A stretch of 64,000 nt of DNA from Lunularia cruciata (Eukaryota; Streptophyta; Marchantiopsida; Lunulariales; Lunulariaceae). The stretch covers positions 17,422,001 to 17,486,000 of the forward strand of contig OX419760.1 of the NCBI GenBank assembly GCA_948567375.1. Reading direction: 5' to 3'. Below, piece by piece: positions 22,871 through 34,531 of the stretch; the stretch's first letter is position 1, and every line of letters begins with the position of its first letter. The notes beneath the pieces were generated by a model. It was not told where the DNA came from. It did no database searches and worked only from the letters and a program-made list of their open reading frames with translations. Position numbers and translations under genes: made by a program.

Positions 22871-23760
22871 TGTAAAATCTCCAAGTATAAGGGCAGGCAA
22901 CGAGTGTATCTCTTTGTTCCTCTAACCTTGGAATGGAGCAATGGACACTACATTTGATACATTTGTCTAGGAATGCACGAGAACTTATCATGTTAGGCGT
23001 CAAGGATACCATTCTCACTCTCATATTTTAGAAGTGTGTCCATTGCTCCGCAGAGGAGAGTGCCTGATGCAATCCATAGGAGAGAAATCACATTAAGCGA
23101 TGTTTCTTCATATGCTCTAATTGTGTGTAGACAATACTACTTGCATAACTCGAATATCTTAGCTGCAGTAGGGCAGATTCTTCATAGACTCTGTCGGGGC
23201 TTAGCCCCTCGTTACCCTTTTTGTCTCTCCCTTGTCCCTTGTCCTCTCCGGATGCCTTTTCTCTTCATAAAACTGCAAATCACCAAATTCGATGTCGATC
23301 GTGGGGCTCGGAGCTTAAACATCAGGAGAGCTTCAACGAGGGCTTCACCACATTGCAGTCAGTGCCAAGGCTAGCTTGAGTAGCGGATGAGAAACTAAAA
23401 CAACTTTTATAATAACTTCCACCGCACGGGAGCCATCTTCTACTGTATGAAGTCGTGCTATCATGGTCCCATAGATTTAGAGAGCAAGAGTTGAGCGTAC
23501 TCGAGTTGCGTGCTCTCCAGTTCATCTACAGAAACATGAAGTGCAAGCGGACCCTGGAGCAGGCAAAAGCCTTTACATCTTCCAAAGAATGGTCAACAAT
23601 ACCCCAAATGATCGACCGGAGGTATTTTATGCAGTGACTATTATGGGGGATAAAGAAACAGCGTGTAAGGTACTGTCTCAGTTCAATTGCGAGTTGACAG
23701 TGAAAGCAAGAGGCGTCTGGATTGATCAATCATCACCGGGTTTCAAGCAAATCTCAAGAC

Positions 23761-23876
23761 AAAGAAGCGTGCAGACTAAACTCGAGGTTCAAACTCACTA
23801 CTTTGTAATGGCTTTACCAAAGAAGCGTGCAGACTAAACTCGAGGTTCAAACTCACTACTTTGTAATGGCTTTACA
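23761..23876. repeat. Perfect 58-bp tandem duplication
   Basis: AAAGAAGCGTGCAGACTAAA starts at 23761 and again at 23819, and the copies stay identical through GTAATGGCTTTAC. The lack of substitutions indicates a very recent duplication. No gene is affected. Confidence 0.93.
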
Positions 23877-24077
23877 CCGAGATGATAGGTAATTCCACAG
23901 CTTGCATCCGTGGTCTATGCGCAAGGATACTGATACATAGTGGACAAGTGGACGTACATAAAGATCCTATCATGGAAAATTGCTCCACACACATACTCCT
24001 ATTGTTAGAAATCGAATATTTATAAAGCTTGAGTTGCTTGAAATCCTAGCCTGAAATCCAATGCATCGTTAACTGGA

Positions 24078-24407
24078 TTAAGACCTTGAAAGAACAGTAA
24101 CCGCGGAAGACCCGTGAACTTTGCTGGATTCGTATATCTGTAAAGGGCTACAACTGTGTAATACTGTGATGAAAACAGTGAGGCCATCAGGCTGGGGTGA
24201 CATTTGTATTACCTCATAGACGGCCCATCGCATTTCTTCAATAGCCCTGACCATCTGCATCACGGTCGATATTAGAAAATCACTCAAATGTTCAAAATTA
24301 AGCAGCAGACTCCCGGTGGAAGAGTGATCCTTGATCAGTTGAGAAATTGCCATGTTTAGCTTCCGCTGAAGGTGTTTCGTCATAGGAATCAAGCATAGAT
24401 CAAGCAT
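24078..24407 (-). CDS. Possible unrecognised protein upstream of an F-box gene
   Basis: From the ATG at 24405-24407 the minus strand is open for about 109 codons to a TAA at 24078-24080. The peptide is rich in Met and Leu and looks amphipathic (for example SDFLISTVMQMVRAIEEMRW), with no family I can name. It runs head-to-head with the F-box gene starting at 24453, only about 45 bases away. It may be an exon of a longer gene, a relic, or chance. Confidence is low. Confidence 0.22.
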   Translation of the reverse strand: MLDLCLIPMTKHLQRKLNMAISQLIKDHSSTGSLLLNFEHLSDFLISTVMQMVRAIEEMRWAVYEVIQMSPQPDGLTVFITVLHSCSPLQIYESSKVHGSSAVTVLSRS

Positions 24408-24452
24408 CTGGTTCAAGAGATTAATTTCATGCAGGCCGGTGACCAAATGCCA

Positions 24453-25655
24453 ATGGACCGCTCGCGATTGAGCCCTAGCAATGACGAGGGGCTTATGATA
24501 GGAGATAGGTACCTTCCCAAGGAGGTAATATGCAGAATTCTTGCTCGAATCCCTGTGCGCAGTTTTATTCAGCTGAGATCAGTTTGTAAGAAATGGTACT
24601 CGATTGTGGAGGATCCGGAGTTTCAAGCAATTTGGAGGATATTCAGAGCTCCGACGAAAGTCCCTTTCTTGCTATGGCATCACCCTGGCGATGGCGAGCA
24701 CATCCTCGCTCTCGACCTCGGTCGAGAGTGGCGACCTTTCCCTACTTCGATTTTCCTTCCAATTGTGCCCGATGTGAAGAGTGTATCATTGACAGTGCTC
24801 TCAAGTGCAAGGGGTCTGTTTCTGATTAGGCAGAGGAGAAATGATCCAAAGAAGTCCGATGAAACCTTCTTCACTATCAATCCCCTAACGAGATCGCAGA
24901 GACAAATTCCTCTGATGATAGACGATCGAAATTATTCCGTTCGTCAGATGATTATGATCGATGAAGTAGAGAATAGGTACCTTATCATTGCGGAGGATTT
25001 GAATCTCGTTAGCGCCGGGCATACGTCGAAGCTGCAGATCTACGATTCCACCAAGAATTCTTGGCAGATGGTTGGCGAACTCCCGTACTGCTTGAGATTC
25101 AAAAGTGCTGCATTCGTCAATGGTTCCCTTTACTGCTTGGCAACCTTCACAACTGCTCACATCTTCCGGTTTGACGGTATACAAGTTTGGCATGAAGTGA
25201 AAGCAAAGGTGCCGTTGTGCACAGGGAGTCAACTTCTTCGATGCACACCGACTGTATTTCAGCACAGAGGACGCCTCATGTTGGTGGGAACAGGGGATAC
25301 AAGTAGGCACAGATGGCAGCGAGATGTTGGAGTTCGAGAGTGGCACGAGGTTTGGGAATTGGATGAGGTTAGATTGGCCTGGGTGCAGGTGCAAGGATTT
25401 TCGAGTCCCTGGGTCCTTAATTCTAAGGACATGAGACACTATTTTCTCACCAACGGTGATTACTTGTTTCTGACTAGCGTGTATTCTTTGGACGAAAAGT
25501 TGGAGTTGGAAAGAACCATTTGTAATTTAAATACAGGTTCGACGTGGAGAGAGGTGTTACCAGTTCCAAAGAACTCAGAACAGAGTTCTCCGGTTTCAGT
25601 TAATATCCTCAGTAGTTTCTGTATCTACGAGCCTAGGATTGAAATAGAAGCTTAG
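24453..25655 (+). CDS. F-box/kelch-like protein 1, intronless
   Basis: The 400-residue product has an N-terminal F-box (about residues 20-58: LPKEVICRILARIPVRSF, then LRSVCKKWYSIVEDPEF). That motif binds SKP1 and would dock the protein into an SCF ubiquitin ligase. The rest (about 70-390) is a kelch/F-box-associated-like beta-propeller region with repeated units such as LQIYDSTKNSWQMVGELP and RGRLMLVGTGD. It should select the protein to be ubiquitinated. I chose the ATG at 24453 because the paralogues here start in the same way (MDRx.. or MDTS.. before SDEGL). An in-frame ATG at 24429 would add eight residues. The C-terminus ends in FCIYEPRIE, matching the FCFYEPRV tail of the two sister genes. 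The substrate is unknown. Confidence 0.9.
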   Translation: MDRSRLSPSNDEGLMIGDRYLPKEVICRILARIPVRSFIQLRSVCKKWYSIVEDPEFQAIWRIFRAPTKVPFLLWHHPGDGEHILALDLGREWRPFPTSIFLPIVPDVKSVSLTVLSSARGLFLIRQRRNDPKKSDETFFTINPLTRSQRQIPLMIDDRNYSVRQMIMIDEVENRYLIIAEDLNLVSAGHTSKLQIYDSTKNSWQMVGELPYCLRFKSAAFVNGSLYCLATFTTAHIFRFDGIQVWHEVKAKVPLCTGSQLLRCTPTVFQHRGRLMLVGTGDTSRHRWQRDVGVREWHEVWELDEVRLAWVQVQGFSSPWVLNSKDMRHYFLTNGDYLFLTSVYSLDEKLELERTICNLNTGSTWREVLPVPKNSEQSSPVSVNILSSFCIYEPRIEIEA

Positions 25656-28600
25656 GTGCGTGTCTTCTGAAGGAGAGCGACATTTCTTGAGGTTTGGTTT
25701 TACGGACGAGCCTCGGAGGAGATGCAGTGGCAACCACTGTATCTTCGTTAATAGGACATCACACGTGTATCTGTATCATTATCTGTGACAGCAACATAGC
25801 TTGGAGGCTGAACTTATTTGCGAGGCTAAAATAGGTGCAAGGAGCCACTCTCAGACTCCCTTCCCTTCTGTATCCCTATACTCTACATAGTTGCTTTCAC
25901 ATTCTATTTGTTTCTGTTTGTACAATCAAAGGGCCCTCTCTAGTATGTCAATTAGTTGAAAACGTCACACACGACGAAAGTTAAAGTCCCCGTACGTTCC
26001 ACTGAGGTCTTGTCACGCTTTAGGTCTATAGTGCCATTCCATTTAAAAGTTCTCCTGCTCGGAATAGACTCGTGCGTGTCACTAAATTGCTCCACGGAGT
26101 TGTTCTACTCGCATTAAACAACCGCATGTGCTTTCTTAGGGTGTAGAAGTGAACTTATGTGATACGGAACTTGCTTTCAAGGCCAACATACCACATTCGC
26201 TATCTCGCGAGAAGCATTCTCTCACCTGTCGTGTACACAACGGAGAGCAACGTCGTGTCAAGTTCCCCCCCTACAGCGCACACCCCGTAATCATCTACAG
26301 TATTGTCTGCACTATCGCCATTTTGAGCACGCAATCGACGAATAGATCGAACTCCTGTGCACGGGACCCTAAATTCCCTGTCAATGAGCTGATATTGACT
26401 TCACAAGAAAGTTTGGCCTCACTCTACACATTTTGCCTGGACGCCCTCCAAAATGAGTCAGTAGTCTACAGGACACACTTTTCATTTGATTCTTGGTATT
26501 GGTAGCACTGGTACTCATTATGAATTGCTGTACATCTATCACCGGTCTCCGTTGACAGCTCATGTCCTCTTCTGGGAAAAATTCTCTCGACTACGGTTTT
26601 CGATGCCGAAATTAGATCTCAATCTCATGACTAAGACATGCAGGTGGCATTAGCTTCTGACACCTGGGAAGCCGTAGCCATTAGCGGGCCTCTTGAAAGT
26701 ATGAACCGGAGATGCATGTACCGCTCATGACGGACACGTGTCACTGAAACATATCTTGGGTGGTCTGCTGGAGGACCCTGATTGGGACTTGTAGAAACCA
26801 GTTAGAGCAACAGCGTTCACATCTTGCTTTCTGCCAGTCGGTCCAACTAGTAGACTTCAAGTCAAAGCTCTGAAACAACACTCAGATGTACTAGGACGTG
26901 GCGTTTTCTCAGGTAAATTGGATTCATCCAACACCAAGAAAGAGAAAAATGTTCGAATCCCTGTAGAAACACAATGACTGCTTTGTAGTCTGCTAGACAG
27001 AGGGTCTCCTTACAGACAAGCTGTACAGGATTGTCGTAAATTGTGGTATTAGCGAGCTATTCGTTCCTCGTTTTATCTTGTGTCACATTATGGTAGAGCA
27101 TACAGTGGAAAAGGAAACCGTACATGTCATCTCCACTCCATTATTTCTGATCTATTTCCAAAGGACGACTATTGTTTAGTGGGGCATGATAGAGTATACA
27201 GTGGAAAAGGATATTGTAGTTCGTGTCATCTCTTCACTCCATATTTTCCATCTACTTCGAGTAATACCAACGACAAGAACTTGTAAAGTGGCGGGCGGGC
27301 TGCGAGCAGATTCTCATGGACACTCGCAGGGGGTGGATACAACTTCTCATCGTTTTTATTCAGTACATACCCTGATTTAGACAAGATAATCGATCTATAT
27401 GTGACCATGTTCTTCTTCTTTCACCCCAATGTCCTGATACACGAGCCACTACAGGGTGGTCGGCAACTTCTTATCGCCCTTATCGTTCCTGCCAGCCTGG
27501 ATCTTATCATCGACCGCCTCCTTATGACTCCAAATGATCTCGTCCCTTGTTGACGATTCATTTTAATCTACTGCGGTAGAGTGATTACTTTACGACAGAT
27601 GGATACTTTTGACCGTAAGCAAATCTCCACAATGAAAGCAACAACCTATCAGCGTACAATCAGAGAAACTGAAACATAAGGACAAAGCGTACAATAGAGA
27701 CACTGAAACATGCGAACAAAGTGTGTTTAAACCTATATTCTTGCTATATAAGTCAGAACTTATCTCGTCATATCCATGTAATCATAGTAAACACACGGCA
27801 CCTGAGAGGTAATCAAAGCAAACACCTTTCTCAGCTGATAAGACAAGGCATTAAACTTTACGACTGGCACTCTCGGAAAGAGTCTAGTGAGGGATACCAA
27901 GTTCCCCGGAATCGAAAAGAAAGAAGAAGACAGATATTTGAAATACTGGGACATCGCAAAACGCCATGCTCAAGAAGGACAAGACAAGCCAAGATCAGAA
28001 ATGAAAACCGTCTCCAATCCCTGGACTTCAAGGTGCGAAAGAGATTTAACAAAACACAAATTCAGAAAAAAATGTTCAGACATTACAGAAAACTCTACAG
28101 TTTATTCTTGTTAGGAAAGTTGTTTGTCATACTGAAAGCTGACGCACCAACTGTCACAATATCAAACGGTGAATCCAACTTCATGAATCAGATTTTAAAA
28201 GATAATTGTGATGACTTTGAGTCTCATCTGATCATCCGGTCCTGATGAATGACATCTACGTCATTCTTAGTTCCCTGGCACTTGAAAATTCATGACACCT
28301 AGGTACCAAGGTCAACCAACATCAACTCTGCTAACGAGGCTCCGAAGCTCAAGACCAGAAAGGCAAAAGGGAAAAGAGATTCAGGTATATGTACAAGCTA
28401 GACTATCCAAAGGAAAGCTTAAGGCGTAGTGGAGACTGACACAGCAGCAAGAAGTTTCACCAAGTTCCAGAAGCTGCCGCAGGATAGCGCCCTACTTGGA
28501 GATGACTAAGGTGTTGCAGTCGCAACAACCAGTTTTGGAGAGGGGACTGATTTCTCCTCCTAAGCTAGGTCCGAAGAAGTCTTGCGACTTTCTTCGGTCA

Positions 28601-28844
28601 CTTACTCTAAATGTCCCTGCATGTTGATCAATCATTTAATGTAGAACTGATGGGAGAATACTCAAAATGGATTGTCGACAGCCACAGAAAATCATCATCA
28701 CTGCCAGTAATGATGATCATCGGTAAGATAACAATGGTTCACGTCTCGGCTTTAGCCGTTGCAATTGATCAAGGGCAGTATTACACTGATTCTTCAAGTT
28801 TGTGGTTCATACCTCCGAAAGGGTGATGTGTACTGTCCCAAGAA
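25656..28844. other. Intergenic DNA between convergent F-box genes 1 and 2
   Basis: Both flanking F-box genes end into this stretch, so its edges hold their 3' UTRs. The longest frame (27721-28245, plus) starts at GTG, is Lys/Arg-rich and shows no domain. I see no supported gene. A 96-bp diverged duplication lies at 27.1-27.26 kb. Confidence 0.5.
27086..27256. repeat. Diverged tandem repeat, 96-bp period
   Basis: TAGAGCATACAGTGGAAAAG (from 27094) is echoed by TAGAGTATACAGTGGAAAAG (from 27190). Both are followed by a GTCATCTC..CACTCCAT block and an ATCTATTT/ATCTACTT end. The copies are clearly homologous but carry many substitutions. Confidence 0.8.
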
Positions 28845-30038
28845 TCAAGCAATTGCACCTACTCTAGGCTCGTAGAAACAGAAGTTGTCCTGTATGAACG
28901 CAGTGCGTTGCCTGTCGGTCAGTCGGGGTGTTTTGTATGGGATGATCTGCCACTCGCCCGTTGTAAGGTTGCAAATAATTGCCTTGTTCCTCTCTTCCCG
29001 AGCGGGGTGCATGCAGATGAAATGTTCGCAAGCCATAAACTCGTTTGTCCCGATGGAATCATCATACAGCTTGGCAGGCATTTTCTGGACCTCCACCCAC
29101 TCCATCTTCTCATCGTCCAGTTGCCAAACACACACGGCTTTGTTAGTGACAGGAACATTTTCGCCGACCAACATGAGGCGGCCCTTGTAGTCGAATAGAC
29201 GAGGTATCCAACGGCGATGTGGTGGGCCTATACACACTGGTAGCTCGGTCTGTAGCTCGGCCCACGCATTCACCCCATCGAACTTGAACACTTGGACACT
29301 TTTCACGTCCGACCCTTCTTTGCTGCTCGTTGCCAAGCAGAGAAGAGATCCCTTCATCGACACCGCATGTTTGAAGCTCAGACCAGGCCTCAGGTCCCCA
29401 GCCAGCTGCCAGGCATTCGTGCTGGAGTCATAAATTTGTAGTTTGGGAGCTGTTGGTGTAGTATCTTCACCCCTACCGCGCTTCTTGGATTGCAACTCCT
29501 CTGCAATCACGAAGTACTTCCCTTCCACCACAGCATCCATGACAATTTGACGAACATTAAATTTCAGATTATTATGATCAATCATAGGAGGTATTTGTCT
29601 CTGCAGATTAGTGAGGGGATTCAACGTCAAATAGTAACTTTCCCCTGTGTCATTCTTTTCGCTTGCTAGCAGCAGGCCTCTGGTACTTGAGAGCACTGTC
29701 AACCTAGTCCATGTGCCTTCCAACAAAGGGAAGCGACGCCATTTGCGCGCAAGTAGGTCGAAGGCTAAAAGTGGTTTGGCCGCATCAGTAGCAGATTCCC
29801 ATACCAAGAAGGGAACTTGGTCCGAAACCCGGAGAGTCGAGGTCTGAAACTCAATCGAAGAGCATATCGCTTTGAAGTCAATGTCCTCCATGATGGAATA
29901 CCACCGTTTGCATACACACCTGAGACGAAGAAAACTACGCGCCGGTAATCTCCCCAGAATTCTGCACATCACCTCCTTGGACAGGTACCTGCCTCCCATC
30001 ATTAGACCCTCATCACTGCTCACGCCGAAACGATCCAT
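28845..30038 (-). CDS. F-box/kelch-like protein 2, intronless
   Basis: The 397-residue protein starts at the ATG complementary to 30036-30038. Its F-box is at about residues 17-56 (YLSKEVMCRILGRLPARSF, then LRCVCKRWYSIMEDIDF). A kelch/FBA-like region follows, with APKLQIYDSSTNAWQLAGDL, YKGRLMLVGEN and FMACEHFICMHPAREERN. The tail is FCFYEPRVGAIA. A basic insert (SKKRGRGEDTTPT, near residue 190) is absent from protein 1. The expected role is substrate choice in an SCF ubiquitin ligase in cytosol or nucleus. It is closer to protein 3 than to protein 1: both have VPVCIGP, the QWIPRLF/RWIPRLF block and the NKAIICNL/NRAIIGYL block. No introns or breaks are seen. Confidence 0.92.
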   Translation of the reverse strand: MDRFGVSSDEGLMMGGRYLSKEVMCRILGRLPARSFLRLRCVCKRWYSIMEDIDFKAICSSIEFQTSTLRVSDQVPFLVWESATDAAKPLLAFDLLARKWRRFPLLEGTWTRLTVLSSTRGLLLASEKNDTGESYYLTLNPLTNLQRQIPPMIDHNNLKFNVRQIVMDAVVEGKYFVIAEELQSKKRGRGEDTTPTAPKLQIYDSSTNAWQLAGDLRPGLSFKHAVSMKGSLLCLATSSKEGSDVKSVQVFKFDGVNAWAELQTELPVCIGPPHRRWIPRLFDYKGRLMLVGENVPVTNKAVCVWQLDDEKMEWVEVQKMPAKLYDDSIGTNEFMACEHFICMHPAREERNKAIICNLTTGEWQIIPYKTPRLTDRQRTAFIQDNFCFYEPRVGAIA

Positions 30039-33000
30039 TCAGTGTCTTCACTTGTTTGAACTGCTTCGATTGATCGATTTTCCCACGATTGATTCTAGGA
30101 ATTGATCTGATCAACTCTACAACAAGCTAGCCTATCACTCCAAACTCAAAACCATCACCTACGAGCAAGCGCAGCATGTCGAGCTTGCCCGCTAAAGAGA
30201 AATACTACCTTTCCCGCAGTCCCGATTTTAGCCTGTGTTTCTTCCACCATATTCTTCTTCCAGCCTTCCTCCTTCCTTCACCTCGCGATCTGTCATGACG
30301 GTGCTCTGTACCGAGCCAAAGACAAGCAAACCCTTTTGCTTGCCATTTCGTGTTCAACAACTGTGGCGGAAGTCACCCTTTGTGTCCTTCAAAGTTCACA
30401 CCCTTCCCCTCTGTTTCCGGATTCAACTCCTCCTCCCTCTCCCATCTCGTCATAGATCTGACCATCTCGGCCGTCTCACCTGAGAATCCGCCATGCAATT
30501 TCTCCCTTGCTGCGCTTGCCCGTGCTCCTCGACTCCGACTAAGGCGCTACAATTCTTCACACTCTCATTCTTTGGTCTTTCCCATATCGCCCTCGCTCTT
30601 CCTCTGGCGTTCGATCTGATCCTGACGACGATGTAGCTACACCACACCCATGCAAGTGCTCTTCTTCGTGCCCTCTGTCGGCCCAGCCTGGCAAAATTTA
30701 CTTCATCGTCTTCTTCCGCTACGAGCGCTTCTCTCTCAACTCATCTCATCTCATCTCATCTCATGGATGCGTGCACAAGCTTGTCTCCTCGATCTCCCCC
30801 TCCGGAGCAAGGCATTGGTGGCGGGGACAGGGTTCCGGGGATTCCAACACAAGGTGGTCACAAACTTCCTTCGACGACCTGACTCCTTCTTATCAATTGC
30901 ATACACTCCGCTGCACAAGCTTGTCTCCTGGATCTCAGTTGAATAGAACAACAAGCCAAGGCCATTAAGGTCAGGGTTACGGGGATTCTAACATGAGGTA
31001 GTCACGGCCACAAGTTTGCTGCTGCAGCTCCCCGGAAAGCTGTCGAAGAGGACTAACGCACCACAAATTGCAAGACGTGCACCACTCCACCAGTCCCTTC
31101 CTTCTCATTTATGAAACAGAGTCAAATAACTCCTCGAAACCTCGTTTCGTTCCCATGCATCGTCGCTAACTTAGCTATCACTAAATCCCGCTTGCACCTG
31201 TAACCACGGCCGAGAAAGTGTCCCTGTCGGATGGTGGTAAAACCTCTCCATACCCAGAATGTTTACTGCCGGTGAATGAACAAGGATCCTGAAGTTTGGC
31301 TGAAAATTCATTCGTTCACTTGTTTGAATTGGAGGTAAGGACGGCAAATCTCGTCTTTTCCAGCGTCTAAGGCCTGAATTAACCACAACTAAACGTGCTG
31401 GAGGCAGTAACCCTGTGCCCCTCACTCCTGTAAGTCAGAGCTAACAATGGGGATACTGCTCTTTTCCATCTTCCAAGGCCGGAATTGACCACGACTAAAC
31501 GTGTTGGCGGAGATAAAATGGATCTGATCAGCTAAGTCACAAGCAGGGTGAAAACTTGAACCGCTGTGACTTTTGGAAGGGACTTTGGCGAAGCTGGGTG
31601 ACAGCAGTCCCTAATGGACTGTCAAGGGCAGGGCCAAAAGGAGAAAAAGAGTACACTATAATTATGGCTGAAAAGTCGGTTACGCCATAACTTTTAAGCC
31701 TTGTTTGTTTGGGGATAAGGGCCTAGTCCAAAAGTGCTCTAAGCAAAAAGTACCGACTGGACACCTGGAAGCTCGCATATAGACCATGTGGCACTTCGGA
31801 GGTAAAGTGCTAAGATTTTGATGAAAGGGTGTCAAAGTCCCCTCCCCGATGATACCTTGACGGTTGGAGTCAGGCTTAGATCCCGTGGACCCCCATGTGC
31901 TCCAAAATGGAGTAACTAAGGAATCTCTCTCTGTGTCTATGTTTCCAAGCTACATTATCTCTTTGGGGTATAGGTAGTGTTGAAATTCTCACTGAAATTC
32001 GACCTTTTTTCAACTGATCCAGATACCTGGAGATAGAAGTTGCTTCATTCTGCCATGTCTGAAGTGGTTTCCTTCACCTAACCAGTGCTTGAGTTTGCTA
32101 GCTTGAGTTTGCCCTCGAGTGAGTGACTGCTCTATTGCTCCAACACAAACGTCGGGTAGTTGAGCAGCGTACTGCTGTTGTAGTTGTCGCTCACATTACT
32201 TGATTTTGGCAGCAGGTCTCTAAGTCCACACACTGGGAGGAAGCAAGCCGGTCGGAGTCCACCATCACCCTTCAGATTGGTTCTATCCCTTCTACAACTA
32301 TTAGACAATTGGTCTTTGAGTTCTTATTGGCATAGGCAGATAGTGGGATCATGAGCTCCTTGTCTACGTTTGGAGCGTGTCAACCACACCGCAAAGTGGA
32401 TAGCGGCCCCGGTGGTCTTAAACCGACCAGGAAACTTCCTTAATCTGGCATAACCAATAAGATCTGGCATCTTCTTGCATGTCTCTGAAGTAGAAGAGCT
32501 CAACGATTCAGGTGTTTCTTGCGAAATGATTTGCCACGCTCTTGCACTTGTCCATGTAGCCATGAACACATTCAACAGTCATGATCTGTTGATTCTCTAA
32601 TTCGTCGGTTGCATTTTTTATACGTTCGGGGGTGATGGTCCTTCCCTTTTAGATCTCAACTGTAGGTCCCCATCCAACTGCCCTCAGCTCTGGCGCTCTG
32701 CTAGACCAAACCACAAACCAAACTTTAACCAAAAGGTTAAAGTAACACAAACCAACTTTAACCTTTTGATAAACTACTCAAATTGTAAATTGAGATTTGT
32801 TATCGTCTGATATCACTTATTGTTGTAGGGAAGAGTCCCCTGCACATGCAGTGCTCTGAGTTGCATCGGCAGTCCTGCATCCTCAAGTAATGAAGGTGTT
32901 CCAAAAGATCTCACCATCTAAGACTGACGTAAAGTAATCGAATTTAAAGAGGATGAAAAAAAGTCTGTCCACGTACTCATGTGTGTGAGAGAGCTTTGAA

Positions 33001-34531
33001 GTTGTTATTGGCTCATAAGGGTTTTCCATTGCATAATAAAGAAATTGTCACGGAGGTGAAGTGATCTCCGACAATTTGAGAACTTGGGAACGAGTATTTA
33101 ATACAGGGAAACAACAACTTACGGAAATGGACTGAAATTGTGTAATTTTTCTGGATCACCTTCTGACTCAGATTTAAATTTAAGAGAATGACACGTAAGT
33201 CGTTTTACGGAGTCCATAAGTGCTGAGTGAAATCTCCTTTCGTACCCAACTGAGGAAGGGGTGCGTGTCACACTTCTGTACTCAAAACTTTCAGCTGTGA
33301 GTGCAGGGCGATTGTGAAGATTCCACTATCGTTTTCCGTGTGAGAGCTAAGGCGAACTGTTTCTGACTTGTATCCACCGGGTCCTAGAAGTGAAGCAAAG
33401 AGATGCATTTGATTGAGATTCTCTAGATTAAGCTTAGGAACATCAACCCTGAAAAGGTCTATCCACCACTCACACAACAAGGCCCACAATCTGGTCCATT
33501 TACCTCGACATACAAAGCAGGTCTTGTGGTACCAAGATAGTGTGGGCAAATATGGTGAAACGTGACTACTAGTCATATGCTGAATACTTGGCGTATAGTG
33601 AATGTCGATATGAAATACAGTTCGTACTGTTTCTTGAGTTATGTGTGCATATTTGAGCATTTCTCGCACGAAGATTGAGGACCAGGGAACTGAGTCAAAC
33701 TCACCCCTAAGGTGAAGCCATGGTTTGAGCTGCGAATGTTCAGAGAACCCCACATAGTATGGAACGTCAAAGCAGCCAAAGCCGTGTCTCTCTCTCCGGC
33801 TGTATTCGACCGCGCACGCCCTCAAGTTCTTCAGCCCCTCGGTCTTTTACACGAGTCTCAGTGCCCAGCACCGGTGACGTGCTCCCGCAGGTGCGATTCC
33901 CACGAGTAAAATTGATATGAGCTGTGTAGGTCAGGGGCTGCTGTCACTTCTGCAGCTCAAACCTTTATCGTGTCCAGCGGGGCAGCGAAAGGCACCTTGA
34001 CACGTTTCCTTGAAACTTGTGGCCGCCACATGGACGAAGCCAGATCCAGATGTCAAGCCCTTGTGCGCTTTCTTCTTGCCCTTGCCTCTTTTCCCGCATA
34101 CAAGGTACGGCTAGGTCCAAAGGCCAAATTAGGCCAAAACTCTATTTTTATGCCGTCTAATTTAGCCGAGATATTAGAAAATTCTATCCAGTCTAACTTA
34201 GCTGCGCCATTTGACGCTGCTATATACAGGCTTAAACTTCACATCAGAAATTTCCAACACGGGAGAATCTTCGAATAGGAGTCGGTGTGCAGCAAATGCT
34301 TGTTGCGAGTACACCAGGATAGGCCGCCTGAGGCGAGTCTCCAAGAAATTTCGTTCGCCTGCCATGCGTTGGACTCGTGCTCTGGTAGGAATCGCAGCGG
34401 AGACGGCACTGAGGTAGAGAATTTGAAAGATTAAGAGGAACATATGTAGAGAACAGTGATGATTCAAGAGAAAATGAAGTAAACTGCCGCAGGTTGGGAG
34501 TAAACATTGCCAACACTTGCTGCATTCTGAA
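30039..34531. other. Intergenic DNA between divergent F-box genes 2 and 3
   Basis: Both promoters must lie here because the genes point away from each other. The stretch contains many short frames. The longest (33268-33825, minus) opens at TTG and has no recognisable motif. A pyrimidine-rich region at 30.2-30.7 kb may be part of the F-box 2 leader or promoter. No RNA gene is evident. Confidence 0.5.
30740..30764. repeat. (CTCAT)5 microsatellite
   Basis: Five uninterrupted CTCAT units lie about 700 bases upstream of F-box gene 2, in sequence rich in C and T. Confidence 0.9.

Larger units (their letters stand above)
19560..23260 (+). mobile_element. Degenerate retroelement with non-LTR-type RT, between two direct repeats
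   Basis: An RT-coding body (20.36-22.87 kb) lies between two diverged copies of the same sequence, about 19560-20080 and 22890-23250. Both copies contain an ACATTTGTC block followed by ATGTTAG, a CACTCTCAT block, and a tail with CATAGACTCT, GGGGCTTA/GGTGCTTA, then TCTCTC and CTTGTC. The right copy begins near the end of the coding region. The arrangement could be true terminal repeats, or a full element inserted head-to-tail behind an older 3' fragment. The same end sequences occur inverted near 49.4-50.1 kb and as a fragment at 43.9 kb, so this is a dispersed family. Confidence 0.65.

Noticed and set aside
19560..23260. Ty3 or Ty1 LTR retrotransposon
   Set aside because: The RT has GGIRPIAIGE and LQVDVKNA-type motifs of non-LTR enzymes, and no protease, RNase H or integrase is seen nearby.
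27721..28245. 174-codon plus-strand open frame
   Set aside because: It starts at GTG, has a biased Lys/Arg composition without a domain, and lies between the 3' ends of two genes.
33268..33825. 185-codon minus-strand open frame
   Set aside because: It starts at TTG with no early ATG, and no family or splice structure supports it.
33835..33900. tRNA-like segment (GGTGCGATTCCCAC)
   Set aside because: The T-arm resemblance is weak and no acceptor, D or anticodon arms can be paired around it.
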